This document shows positions 40,316-49,105 of a stretch of 64,000 nt of DNA, in pieces. Both the position numbers and the translations under genes were made by a program. Source of the stretch: Bacillota bacterium (GTDB lineage Bacteria > Bacillota > Sulfobacillia > JAJYWN01); the NCBI GenBank assembly GCA_021791495.1, contig JAJYWN010000008.1:1-64000 (forward strand), read 5' to 3'. Numbering within the stretch: position 1 is the stretch's first letter; every line of letters starts with the position of its first letter. The notes beneath the pieces were generated by a model. The model was not told the DNA's origin. It was given only the letters and a program-made list of their open reading frames with translations, and ran no database searches.

Positions 40316-40667
40316 CCGCAATCTTTACGGCGGTTTCCGCTTCGCCCTTCGTATACAAGTCCCCCGGGGCGCCACTGTCGAACCCATTCGGGTAACGTGA
40401 CAGAGTGTAGTGTTTATCCAGCACTTTTGCCCCGTCGATCAGTTCTTGCTCAGGGATGACGTCCGCAGGTAGCTTAGTAAGAAGGATGCTGATTGTATGG
40501 CCCCAGGCATCAAGGTTAAAGGATTGGAAAAGTGCCTTGACCGCTTTTTCGGCAGCCTGCTCTGCCGCATAACAGGCCCACTCATAGTGCGCCAGCCGCA
40601 ACGAATCGGTTGCCTGGGACAGGTCAAGGTCGGCTTGACGCATCCAATCCGCGCTTCTTTCCGGCAC
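40278..40667 (-). CDS. HEPN-domain protein (putative toxin), 129 aa
   Basis: HEPN proteins are alpha-helical and many are RNases. Family features are ADWMRQADLDLSQATDSL, YEWACYAAEQAAEKAVKALF and the conserved His in WGHTISILL; DLYTKGEAETAVKIAGEII closes the fold. GTG at 40667 is chosen because GGAGG lies 10 bases upstream and the length then matches the family. It overlaps the MNT gene by 38 bp. The pair is probably a stability or abortive-response module; activity is inferred. Confidence 0.78.
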   Translation of the reverse strand: MPERSADWMRQADLDLSQATDSLRLAHYEWACYAAEQAAEKAVKALFQSFNLDAWGHTISILLTKLPADVIPEQELIDGAKVLDKHYTLSRYPNGFDSGAPGDLYTKGEAETAVKIAGEIIAFCKNHLR

Positions 40668-40789
40668 TTGTCCGAGGCCTCCATCCTCCATCGTTTGTTC
40701 TCTGTCTGCTCTGATTATATCAGGAGACAGGCGGCCGCTTCCACCGGGCCGGAACCGCAGGGCCTCGCACTGTGAGACGCCATGGTCTT

Positions 40790-41053
40790 CTTGGGGCTCC
40801 TCATGTTCCCGCCGGGAGATGGCATACACGTTGACAAGGCGCCCGCAGGACGGATTCATGGTCTCCCGCTCCAGGCGCCACCCGATTTCCACCGCCATCG
40901 GGCGATGGCCGCCGCGGTTTCGTCTCTGGTCCGCGTCAAGCCCTGGCCGATCCAGCGCATCACCGTGGGGTCGGCCTTGATCGCCGCCATTGGACCGAGG
41001 TCTCCTTCAGTCCACCGGCGAAGCAACAACCGTTGGGTCTTGATTGGCTCCAT
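40790..41053 (-). pseudogene. GNAT acetyltransferase remnant with internal deletion
   Basis: The N-terminus is clearly of the RimJ/RimL type (IKTQRLLLRRWTEGDLGPMA and WIGQGLTRTRDETAAAIARW), then the frame stops after about 64 codons. In another frame just downstream comes VNVYAISRRE, which matches the usual C-terminal end of such enzymes. About 90-100 central codons, including the acetyl-CoA loop, are missing. The remnant lies between the HEPN/MNT pair and the divergent gluzincin gene. Confidence 0.6.
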
Positions 41054-41136
41054 GCTTCTAGGATTCGTCGCCTCGAATAGGCCGCCCTTGCGATTGGTCT
41101 AATAGGGTGAGGAGACAGAAGTGGGGTGCCAGAGCC

Positions 41137-42330
41137 ATGAGTCGCAGGAAATACCTCTTTGTGCCCCTTGTAGCCTTGTTGACCTTGGCCATCCTGGGTT
41201 TGGTGGGGGTGGCCCTCGGCACCCAAGGCAAACGATTGCCCTCCAACGACATCATCGGCAAGCTCTCCGTTGATTTCGATTGGGAGCGGGACGCCCAGGC
41301 GGCTCCCCTCGCCCAGGGGTCTCCAGGAGCCGCCTGGGCCGGTCTCCTAGCCATGGCCGTCCAGGACCGCTGGCAAGACGTCTACGGTTCTCTCCTTCCC
41401 GAGGTCCGCCAACAGGTTTCGGTGGCCTCCCTGAAATCCCAGTTAGAGCCGCTGCTGGCCCAAGTCCAACGGTCCGCCATCCTAAGAGAGGACTATCAGA
41501 GTACCGATCGGGCTTCGGTCACGCTGGCTCTTGGAACGGCCCAGCCAGGCAAGGCTTTGCTCCTGGTAGCCGACATGCGCCGGGCCGACGGCGCCTGGCA
41601 TCTTGGCTACAACATCGCGCCGGCGCCCGAAGGGTGGGACCGGATCCTGGCCAGGCCGGGCGACGCTACGCTGAAGTCGACGCACTTCGTAATCACCCAC
41701 GCGGGCAACGAAGCCCTGGCCCGGCAGACCGCCGCGGCACTCGAGGGAGATTACGATGATTACACCAAAGCCTTTGGCGCCAGTCCGACCGTGGTGCACG
41801 TCTACCTGGCACCCGACCGGGCGGCCTTCGACGGGTATTTGTCCGGGCGGCAGCCGGAATGGGTGATCGGTCGCGCGACCCTCGGGCGCATCTTCCTGCT
41901 CGACCCCAGCGCCTGGACCAGGCAGGACCCGGCCACCTTCCCGTTGGTCGCCAAGCACGAATTTGTCCACTTCCTGGTGGCCGAGGTGATCAAGGGCGGC
42001 ACGATGCCCAGATGGTTCCATGAGGGCTTAGCATCCTTCCTGGCCGGCCAAGCTCGCCTCACCGAGGAACTGCGCCGGGCTGCTCTAGCAAACCAGCTTC
42101 CACGGCTGGGTGACCTCTTCGCCAACCAGATAGATCTCGACCCCTACGCCTACCCGTTGTCCTGGGTGGCCGTACACTACATCGAAACCAGCTTCGGGCC
42201 GAGAACGGCCGTGAACATGGTGATCGAGGTCGGAAAGGGTAAGCCTTGGGCAGAAGTGCTTAGGATGGCTACGGGCATTGACGAAGATGCTTTGGAGAAT
42301 GCCGTGGCCCAGTATCTTAAAGGACAGTAA
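41137..42330 (+). CDS. Membrane-anchored gluzincin (peptidase MA-like), 397 aa
   Basis: Predicted zinc metallopeptidase. An N-terminal membrane helix (FVPLVALLTLAILGLVGVAL) anchors an extracytoplasmic domain of about 130 aa of unclear fold. The peptidase MA-like domain contains HEFVH (H274, E275, H278) and, 18 residues on, WFHEGLASFL with E296 as third ligand. This spacing is standard for the family. ATG at 41137 is preferred for the signal anchor; GTG at 41107 is also in frame. It converges with the ABC exporter ATPase. Substrate unknown. Confidence 0.8.
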   Translation: MSRRKYLFVPLVALLTLAILGLVGVALGTQGKRLPSNDIIGKLSVDFDWERDAQAAPLAQGSPGAAWAGLLAMAVQDRWQDVYGSLLPEVRQQVSVASLKSQLEPLLAQVQRSAILREDYQSTDRASVTLALGTAQPGKALLLVADMRRADGAWHLGYNIAPAPEGWDRILARPGDATLKSTHFVITHAGNEALARQTAAALEGDYDDYTKAFGASPTVVHVYLAPDRAAFDGYLSGRQPEWVIGRATLGRIFLLDPSAWTRQDPATFPLVAKHEFVHFLVAEVIKGGTMPRWFHEGLASFLAGQARLTEELRRAALANQLPRLGDLFANQIDLDPYAYPLSWVAVHYIETSFGPRTAVNMVIEVGKGKPWAEVLRMATGIDEDALENAVAQYLKGQ

Positions 42331-42381
42331 GAGAGTACTGCCAACCGCAGACCTGCCCCAGTCTCCAGGTGAGGGACTCTT

Positions 42382-43059
42382 CTAGGCAGCCAGCCGCCCG
42401 TCAACGATCTGGACTACCCGCTGTGCCTTCTCCGCTATCGCCGGGTTATGAGTCACCACGACCAGCGTGGTACCCCGGGCGTTGATCGCTTGTAGCAACT
42501 CGACGATTTCCTGGCCCGTGGCCGTATCCAGGTTCCCCGTCGGCTCGTCCGCCAGAACGATCTCTGGTTCATTCACCAGGGCCCGGGCCACCGCCACGCG
42601 CTGCTGCTCTCCGCCGCTGAGTTCGTTGGGCGAGTGCGCCAGGCGATGGCCGAGGCCGACCCTTCTCAAGGCATCGGTCGCCAAGGCCTTCCTCTTCTTC
42701 AGCGGGACCTTCGCGTAGTAGAGCGGAAGGGCCACATTCTCCCAACTGGTGAGGTCTCCGATGAGGTTGAAGGCTTGAAAGACAAAACCCACGGTACGGT
42801 TGCGGAAATGGGCCAGCTCCTGGTCGTCCAAGGAATCCAGTCTCTTGCCCGCCACGACGCACCTCCCCGCTGTGGGCTGATCCAGGCCACCCATGAGACT
42901 CAACAGGGTGGATTTGCCCGAACCACTGGGACCCATGATGACCAGGAACTCGCCCTTGGACACCGTCAGGGAAACATCCCTCAAGGCCGAAACCCGGTTC
43001 TTCCCCAGCTCATACGTCTTCTGGACCTTTTCGAATTCGATGGCCGCTTCCGCTACCAC
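42382..43059 (-). CDS. ABC exporter ATPase, MacB/LolD type, 225 aa
   Basis: ATP-binding subunit of a type VII (MacB-like) mechanotransmission ABC system. Walker A is [14 protein letters not shown], signature [15 protein letters not shown], Walker [14 protein letters not shown]-switch VVVTHN. GTG at 43059 has AAGGAGG upstream; the frame extends to 43095 without a start of its own. It follows the FtsX-type permease by 70 bp and is its obvious partner. Such systems move peptides, antibiotics or lipoproteins, or sense antimicrobial peptides; the cargo is unknown. Confidence 0.92.
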   Translation of the reverse strand: MVAEAAIEFEKVQKTYELGKNRVSALRDVSLTVSKGEFLVIMGPSGSGKSTLLSLMGGLDQPTAGRCVVAGKRLDSLDDQELAHFRNRTVGFVFQAFNLIGDLTSWENVALPLYYAKVPLKKRKALATDALRRVGLGHRLAHSPNELSGGEQQRVAVARALVNEPEIVLADEPTGNLDTATGQEIVELLQAINARGTTLVVVTHNPAIAEKAQRVVQIVDGRLAA

Positions 43060-43129
43060 CAAGAACACCTCCTTACGGCTATCCTTCAGCCACAAGTGCC
43101 CTCAAACTGCGCATCGGTCCAAGCCGCTC

Positions 43130-45637
43130 TCACCACTGTTGCATCAGTTCCCGGGGTCTGTTCCGGGACGCCTGTAATGCGGGATAGATGCCGCCCGCTA
43201 AGCCCATCACCGCGGCCAGAACACCCACCGCCGCCAGATGTGTGGCAATGCGACCGAGCCCCAAGGGCGGCCCGGCGATCAGCCATGCCGCAGCCACCTC
43301 TGCCGTTACATACCCCAGGGCCGACCCGATCCCACACAGGGCAAACGCCTGGTTCAGGTTGAGCCGGACAATGTCGGCCCTCGTCGCCCCGCATACTTGG
43401 TGGATGCCAATGTCCCGGGTCCGTTCTACCACCCTCACCATCATGAGGTTGGCGATGCCAACGGCCCCGATCACGCTCGCCAAGAGTCCCAAGAGGAGGA
43501 AGACGTATCCCAGCCGCTCCTTGGTCGCCAGCAGTTCCTTGAGCTCCCCGAGAGGTCTGGTCACGGCCGGCGGCTGCCTCCCCGGATACGCTTGGGCCAG
43601 GATATCCCGGACCTCCTTGACCGCATCGGCGGTCGCCCCCGACGACATGGCCTCCAGCGTCAGAAGGCCTTTTCGAGAGCCTTTGGCCCATGCTCCAAAC
43701 AGATGGGCCTCTGATCCTGACGGGATGAAGACGGTCTTGTCGCGGTCGGCGTCCAGGTCCGTGACACCCGGCGGCCTTGGTTGCAGCACCCCCTTGACCA
43801 CGAACCGCTCATCCTCGATGGTAACTTCCTTGCCGATCGCCGCTTCCGGCTTTCCAAACAGCGTCTTGGCAAAGGTGGCGCCCAGCACACAGACCTGCCC
43901 TCCACTGTCGCCAGGGTCAAGGGCACGGCCGGCCTGTAACTGGAGGTGCTTGACCCCGAAAAGATCGCCGAGGACTGCCGTCAAGGCGCCAATGGCGTTC
44001 GCGTCATCGGGCGACCCGCTGCCGCCCGTGGGCACCCCACTCGTCACGGCTACCTGGCTCGCCTCCCCAGCCCGCAGGGTCACGCCCGAAACCGTCTCAG
44101 TCCAGGCGCCGCCGCGGACACTCTGGGCCTGGAGGGCCAGGGGTAGCATCTCCGCGCTGACCCGCATCGCCGGCGCCCCACCGGGTTGCCCCCCGAATAC
44201 ATCCTGGTCCCGAACTATGACCGTGCTCTCGCCCGCCGCCCGCATGTACTCGTTGATGGCCATCTGGGTCTTGGCGCTGTTGGCCAGAATCATGGTAATC
44301 CCGAAGCTGCCCAAGGCCACGGCCAAAATGGCCAAGACTGTACGGGCGTCGCCGGCGCCACGCCTCGGTTTCCAGGCCACACTCTGACGCATGAGCGAGG
44401 CCGGGTCCTGCCGGGATGCCAGCCTGGCCGGATAGGCGGCCGCCAGGAGCGTTCCCACCAGCAAGGTGCCGGAAGCTGCCGCTACCCCACCCAAGGAAAC
44501 GACGAGGGTCTCCGAGAACAACCGTGCCATGGCCGGCCGCAGTATCATCCCCAGTCCCAGCCCGAGGAGGCTAGCCGGTAAGGCCAGCGTCAGTGACCCC
44601 CAGACTTGTTCGAACGCGATCCGCATCCGGGTGGCCCCCAAAGCCTTGCGAACCCCCAATTCACGCGTGTGGGCCAAGACATTGAAGAGAACCGCGTTCG
44701 CCAGGTTGACCAGACCCACCAAGACCGACAGAAGTACCGCCACAAATAGGCTGCGGGCCACGCTATCGCGGACGCGTACATGGACTACTTGTGAAACGTG
44801 ATCGGGCACCACCACTAACTTGATCTGATCTGTTTCATACTTTTGGAGCGCCGTCGTGACTTCTGCGATAGCCTTCTCAAGCTGTCCTGGACGGGCCGAG
44901 ACCCATAGGCGATAACCCTTACGTAGGTTGAGCCTTGGGTCTGTGAGCAGGGTCTGTGGTAATGCGCTTATGGGGACGTACAAACGGATGGAACTGGGCG
45001 ACCTGAATCCAGTCATCGGCGTTGCTACCGATCCGGTCTCGTTAGCCGCTTTCTGCTCGTCGAAGGACGGCAAGACACCGATGACCTCGTATTCCCCCAC
45101 GCCGGGCACCCGGATGTGCCCTCCCAAGGAAACGGGGCCAATTCCAGGTGCCCCTTGGAGTGCCTGTGGTGTCACCACGGCGACCTCCCTGCCTTCTTGG
45201 AAATCCAATTCCGAAAAGGCTCGTCCTTCCGTTAGCGGCCAATTGCGCACCCCAAAGTAGCCCGGAGTCACCCCAACAAAGGTAACGGCCTGCTGCACGA
45301 GTTTACCGTCTAGCGACTGCGATGGGGACGAAACCCCGAATGACTCGGCGCTGGCACCGGCGACGGAAGGGATTTGTCTTACCTCATCCAAAGCGGTCAG
45401 CGGGAACTGGTCCACCGCTCCCAAGAGACTTACGCCTTGGACCTCCATGGCTGGCCCGGTAAGCCTGGTCTCGAAGTTATCGCCACCTGCGGTTTCAACC
45501 GCCCGATCGAGCTTACGCCCCAGCCCTCCCTGAATTCCGAACACGTTGATTAGTAGGGCCACAGATAACACGATGCAGATGCTAGTAAGTAGACTGACCA
45601 CTCGCATATGGCCACGGGAGAAGACTTGCCTTAGCAA
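43130..45637 (-). CDS. FtsX/MacB-like ABC permease, 835 aa
   Basis: Large membrane subunit with a duplicated FtsX-type layout. It has an N-terminal helix (residues 13-35), an extracytoplasmic domain and three helices near 285-400 (LGVRKALGATRMRIAFEQVWGS between them). Then come another helix near 430, a second extracytoplasmic domain and three C-terminal helices (residues 715-815, with RDIGIHQVCGATRADIVRLN). The coupling-helix motifs (LGVRKALGATR and IGIHQVCGATR) are intact. TTG at 45637 follows GAGGT. Two FtsX units in one chain with one ATPase gene suggests the chain may supply both halves of the transporter. Confidence 0.85.
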   Translation of the reverse strand: MLRQVFSRGHMRVVSLLTSICIVLSVALLINVFGIQGGLGRKLDRAVETAGGDNFETRLTGPAMEVQGVSLLGAVDQFPLTALDEVRQIPSVAGASAESFGVSSPSQSLDGKLVQQAVTFVGVTPGYFGVRNWPLTEGRAFSELDFQEGREVAVVTPQALQGAPGIGPVSLGGHIRVPGVGEYEVIGVLPSFDEQKAANETGSVATPMTGFRSPSSIRLYVPISALPQTLLTDPRLNLRKGYRLWVSARPGQLEKAIAEVTTALQKYETDQIKLVVVPDHVSQVVHVRVRDSVARSLFVAVLLSVLVGLVNLANAVLFNVLAHTRELGVRKALGATRMRIAFEQVWGSLTLALPASLLGLGLGMILRPAMARLFSETLVVSLGGVAAASGTLLVGTLLAAAYPARLASRQDPASLMRQSVAWKPRRGAGDARTVLAILAVALGSFGITMILANSAKTQMAINEYMRAAGESTVIVRDQDVFGGQPGGAPAMRVSAEMLPLALQAQSVRGGAWTETVSGVTLRAGEASQVAVTSGVPTGGSGSPDDANAIGALTAVLGDLFGVKHLQLQAGRALDPGDSGGQVCVLGATFAKTLFGKPEAAIGKEVTIEDERFVVKGVLQPRPPGVTDLDADRDKTVFIPSGSEAHLFGAWAKGSRKGLLTLEAMSSGATADAVKEVRDILAQAYPGRQPPAVTRPLGELKELLATKERLGYVFLLLGLLASVIGAVGIANLMMVRVVERTRDIGIHQVCGATRADIVRLNLNQAFALCGIGSALGYVTAEVAAAWLIAGPPLGLGRIATHLAAVGVLAAVMGLAGGIYPALQASRNRPRELMQQW

Positions 45638-45734
45638 CAGACCTCAACCTTTCATCGATCGTGTCAGTGAGGCACAACTGCGATCGCCGGAGCCTATGGA
45701 TAGTGCCACCAAAGTCAGGGGGGTCAATGAACCG

Positions 45735-45779
45735 GGGAATAGCCTATTCCCATTATACTGGAAAACCTATGCCTGGCAA
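45735..45779 (-). promoter_or_regulatory. Promoter plus palindromic operator for the ABC exporter
   Basis: On the minus strand TTGCCA (45774-45779) and TATAAT (45752-45757) are 16 bp apart, a good sigma-A promoter. Immediately downstream, where transcription would begin, lies GGGAATAGCCTATTCCC (45735-45751), a palindrome with perfect 8-base arms around one base. This is a strong candidate repressor operator. Leader to the TTG start is about 105 nt. Confidence 0.65.
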
Positions 45780-46492
45780 GGGAGTAGCCACCCGGTCGTT
45801 CAAACCGGAATGCTTCTAGTTGCGTCCCCTATTGGGATTCTGTCATGAGTAGTTTCAGCGAGTCGAAGACGTGTGACGGGAACACCTCTCGCGTCTATGG
45901 TCTTCGGAGCCAATGCTGACTGGTTTGGATTCGGTGCGCCGGACGGGATTGCCCGAAGCATTAGTTACCGGGGAGGAGCAGGATGATCACAGCCATCACA
46001 CATCCCGCAAGTTCCGTCCGAACCGGCAAAGTACCACACCCAACTGCGATGGTCTTAACTATACCGCATGGTTGTTATTCTGCAAAATTGAGGCTATCTT
46101 GGAGGCTATTGTCGATGAAAACCCGCATCAGCGGATATGGCCAAGCCAAACGGATGGCAAGCCAGCCGGCAAGCGGGGTCGGTATCCTGGATCGGCAGAT
46201 TGTGGTTGGGTAGGATGTCTCAATCCTGTTTCGGCCCTGACAACGGTGGGCCCTTCCCGCCAATAACTGTCACCGTTGATGGTGTTGCATCGGCAGCATA
46301 GTAGGTGATTAGGGAGTCCCCTCTTACGGTTCCACCCAGTTCTGCTCGGTTTTGTGGTCATTTCAAGTGCAAAGAGGGCATCCTAGGCCGGGGCGCCACC
46401 AAACCATTGTCAGTAACCTGCCCTTGCCAGCCCAAAGTGGTGTGGAACGGATCAGGTTGCAGGTACAGGCGCCTGGACGCAGGAGGAATACC
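45780..46492 (+). other. Long gap between divergent genes; one doubtful small ORF
   Basis: No recognisable gene. A 76-codon ORF at 45983-46213 has GGGAGGAG six bases before its ATG, but its sequence lacks any recognisable feature, so I do not annotate it as a gene. No repeat or RNA motif was recognised. Confidence 0.35.
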
Positions 46493-47356
46493 TTGACCTT
46501 TAGTCTAGGTGACCTATTCTGGCTCTTCTTCATCATCTCGGCCCTCTGGCCCATGTACGCCAAGCGCCGCCTGGACTACGCCCGCCTGTCGAAAATCCGG
46601 GAGATCGAGCGCCTCCGCGGCACGCGCGTCGTCGTCCTCGTGCACCGGCAGGAGTCGCTCTCCTTCCTTGGCATACCCATCGCCCGCTACATCGACATCA
46701 ACGACAGCGAAGACCTGCTCCGTGTGATTCGCCTGACGCCGCCCGACCTACCCATCGACATCATCCTGCACACGCCCGGCGGCCTGGTGCTAGCCACCGA
46801 GCAGATCGCCCGCGCTCTGAAGAACCACGACGCCAAGGTGACCGCCATCGTTCCCCACTACGCGATGTCGGGCGGCACCATGATCGCCTTGGCGGCGAAC
46901 GAGATCATCATGGACGAGAACGCCGTCCTCGGCCCGGTGGACCCGCAGCTAGGGGAGTATCCGGCGGCCTCCATCCTGAAGGTCTTGCGCGACAAGAGCA
47001 CCGACGAGATCGACGACCGCACCCTCATCTTGGCCGACGTGGCCCGAAAAGCCATGGCGCAGGTGCGCGCCTTCGTGGCCGACATCCTCTCCGAGAAGTT
47101 CACCCCGGATGAGGCCGACCGCGTCGCGGGCGTCTTCGCCGAGGGCCATTGGACCCACGACTATCCCATCACCCCCGAGCAGCTGCGGAGTTTCGGCCTG
47201 ACGGTATCGAGCGAGGTGCCGCGTGAGGTTTATGAACTGATGGAGCTATACCCGCAAGCGCCGGGCCGCCGCCCATCGGTGCAGTACATCCCTATACCAT
47301 ACCACCGGGAAGATCGTCCGGCCGGCGGCGGTGGCGGTGGCGGCACGCGGAAGTAA
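46493..47356 (+). CDS. Membrane-anchored ClpP-fold serine protease (SDH/SppA-like), 287 aa
   Basis: Belongs to the 'serine dehydrogenase proteinase' group within the ClpP/crotonase fold. An N-terminal membrane helix (LGDLFWLFFIISALWPMY) is followed by IILHTPGGLVLATEQIARAL and the nucleophile region YAMSGGTMIALAA. Downstream Asp/His candidates lie in MDENAVLGPVDPQLGEYP and EGHWTHDYPI. Probably a membrane-facing cytosolic protease. TTG at 46493 has AGGAGG six bases upstream, so the longer open frame is not used. The C-terminus is Gly-rich. It converges with the diguanylate cyclase with 4 bp between stops. Confidence 0.85.
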   Translation: MTFSLGDLFWLFFIISALWPMYAKRRLDYARLSKIREIERLRGTRVVVLVHRQESLSFLGIPIARYIDINDSEDLLRVIRLTPPDLPIDIILHTPGGLVLATEQIARALKNHDAKVTAIVPHYAMSGGTMIALAANEIIMDENAVLGPVDPQLGEYPAASILKVLRDKSTDEIDDRTLILADVARKAMAQVRAFVADILSEKFTPDEADRVAGVFAEGHWTHDYPITPEQLRSFGLTVSSEVPREVYELMELYPQAPGRRPSVQYIPIPYHREDRPAGGGGGGGTRK

Positions 47357-47360
47357 CCCG

Positions 47361-48611
47361 TCAAGCGCGGAGAGCAACCTCACTGTAGCTTACAGCCTGC
47401 CCGCCCCCTTGGGATTTGGCCTGGTAGAGGGCCCTATCAGCCGCCTTGACCGTCTCGTCGAGATCTTCGCCCTTTCCGGTGTAGACTGCGACCCCCACGC
47501 TGACCGACAATGAGGACCGGCCATGCCCTGGGAGACGCGTATTAGCCGCGGCGTCAACGATCCTCCGCGCCATTCCCAGGGCGCCGGCTTCGTCGGTATG
47601 GGGCAGCAGCACCAGGAACTCATCGCCGCCGCGCCGGATGGCATAGTCCTGAACTCGACAGTTGCTCCTGATCAGGTTGGCCACCAGCCCGAGCGCCTCA
47701 TCGCCGGCATGGTGGCCCAGGGTATCGTTGATGACCTTGAAGCCGTCGGCGTCGATCATGACCGCGGCATAGGTACCGCCGTTTTCGCGAAGGAGGGCCA
47801 TTTCCTTGCGGCATACCTCCTCCAGGAAACGTACGTTAGCCAGGCCTGTTAGCTTGTCGGAGAAGGCCGCTTCGCGCCAGCGGTGAAACTCGCTCCATGA
47901 ACTGGTGACATCCCTGAGAGTAATGGTGACACCTATCAACCTGCCGGCCCGTCCGGTCACGGGAGTTACCCTTCGCGCCAACACGCGGTCCTCACCATTG
48001 GGGCGGGGTGAGTGAACCGTACCGTTGATGGTCTCTCCCGAGAAAGCTTCCGAGGAGGGATCAGACAGATCCAAGTCCAAGACCGCCGGATGCCCCGCGG
48101 CTTCTTCAAGGGTGCGAGGAGAGGCGGGCATGCCGGTCAGGGCGGCCCACGCCCCATTCGAGAAAACCACTCCGGTCCGAAGGGCGACCAGGACACCGAA
48201 GTCGAACCCCTCGTAGACGTCAGTCAACAGCTTGTCGCGGTCACTGATGCCTTCGAAATAGGCCCCGATGACGGAGGGCACCACGACCATCATTACGCTG
48301 GCGCCGGTCCAGAAGACGTCCACATCAACCACATCGGCGGCCAAGGGAGGCCCAATTCCGTGCCACGCGGCCGTGCCCACTAACGCCAGGACACCCGTCC
48401 CAAACCCGGCCTTCAGCCCTCGTCTGGCTGCCAGGATAGTGGGCGGTATCGCCCAGGCGTAGTGGACGGCCTGGCCCAAGTCGGGAAGCATGAGATCGGC
48501 CAGCAGGGGAATAACCACGGTCAGGCTAATCGCCGTCCAAGTGATCGTCGGAGTGACCAGGGCTTTCCTGAGCCAGTGGGCCGCCCTAGCGCGCACGGCC
48601 GTTGCCATCAT
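47361..48611 (-). CDS. Membrane GGDEF diguanylate cyclase with PAS-like domain, 416 aa
   Basis: Makes cyclic di-GMP from two GTP. Residues 15-120 hold about four membrane helices; residues 125-245 look like a PAS domain (VYEGFDFGVLVALRTGVVFSNGA; then RLIGVTITLRDVT). The GGDEF domain follows (DKLTGLANVRFLEE, MIDADGFKVINDTLGHHAGDEAL), with an intact active site RRGGDEF and an intact product-inhibition site RVQD five residues before it. ATG at 48611 follows GAGG; ATG at 48608 is an alternative. The N-terminal membrane domain suggests it reads an envelope or small-molecule signal. Confidence 0.9.
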   Translation of the reverse strand: MMATAVRARAAHWLRKALVTPTITWTAISLTVVIPLLADLMLPDLGQAVHYAWAIPPTILAARRGLKAGFGTGVLALVGTAAWHGIGPPLAADVVDVDVFWTGASVMMVVVPSVIGAYFEGISDRDKLLTDVYEGFDFGVLVALRTGVVFSNGAWAALTGMPASPRTLEEAAGHPAVLDLDLSDPSSEAFSGETINGTVHSPRPNGEDRVLARRVTPVTGRAGRLIGVTITLRDVTSSWSEFHRWREAAFSDKLTGLANVRFLEEVCRKEMALLRENGGTYAAVMIDADGFKVINDTLGHHAGDEALGLVANLIRSNCRVQDYAIRRGGDEFLVLLPHTDEAGALGMARRIVDAAANTRLPGHGRSSLSVSVGVAVYTGKGEDLDETVKAADRALYQAKSQGGGQAVSYSEVALRA

Positions 48612-48740
48612 CGGAACCTCGCACCTCCCTGTGCCTTGCTTACGGGACTGACCAATGTGCCGGGCACACAGCACACAGAATTCTATTCTAGTACCTAAGT
48701 ATTGACAAGGGACATGCGCTGAAATGGTGGCCGGCAACCC

Positions 48741-48768
48741 TTGGTTGGCTGCCCGGACGTGGTATAAT
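48741..48768 (+). promoter_or_regulatory. Promoter of gatCAB
   Basis: TTGGTT (48741-48746) and a perfect TATAAT (48763-48768) are 16 bp apart, giving a transcript start about 18 bases before gatC and its AAAGGGGG site. An earlier TTGACA near 48706 lacks a good -10. Confidence 0.65.
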
Positions 48769-48792
48769 GCCATCCAGAAAGGGGGCCCTTTC

Positions 48793-49086
48793 ATGCCCAT
48801 CACTCGGAAAGACATAGACCATGTGGCCAAACTGGCTCTCCTTGACCTCTCCGACGCGGAGAAGGAGAAGATGGTGGAGCAGGTCGGCGAGATCGTGGGC
48901 CATTTCTCGCGCCTCTCCGAGCTGGACACCAAGGACGTTCCCCCGACGTCACACACGCTGCCTTCGGTCCATAACGTCCTGCGCCCGGACATCCCAGGCC
49001 GCACTCTTCCCCAAGATAAAGCGCTGCGTGAGGCACCTGATGCGCTAAAAGGATATTTCAAGGTGCCCCGCGTGGTGGAGGAATAG
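48793..49086 (+). CDS. gatC: Asp-tRNA(Asn)/Glu-tRNA(Gln) amidotransferase subunit C
   Basis: Small stabilising subunit of GatCAB, 97 aa. Typical sequence: [24 protein letters not shown], then a long helix ([19 protein letters not shown]), and the C-terminal [23 protein letters not shown] follows AAAGGGGG. First gene of the gatC-gatA-gatB operon; gatA starts 19 bp later. Confidence 0.96.
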   Translation: MPITRKDIDHVAKLALLDLSDAEKEKMVEQVGEIVGHFSRLSELDTKDVPPTSHTLPSVHNVLRPDIPGRTLPQDKALREAPDALKGYFKVPRVVEE

Positions 49087-49105
49087 ACGCAAGGAGGACG
49101 GACAA

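Noticed and set aside
45983..46213. 76-codon ORF with a good ribosome site
   Set aside because: No recognisable features, low-complexity protein sequence and no neighbouring context; left as a note only.
48612..49061. Upstream extension of the diguanylate cyclase frame
   Set aside because: It is the antisense shadow of gatC, lacks conserved sequence, and the ATG at 48611 precedes the first membrane helix with a ribosome site.
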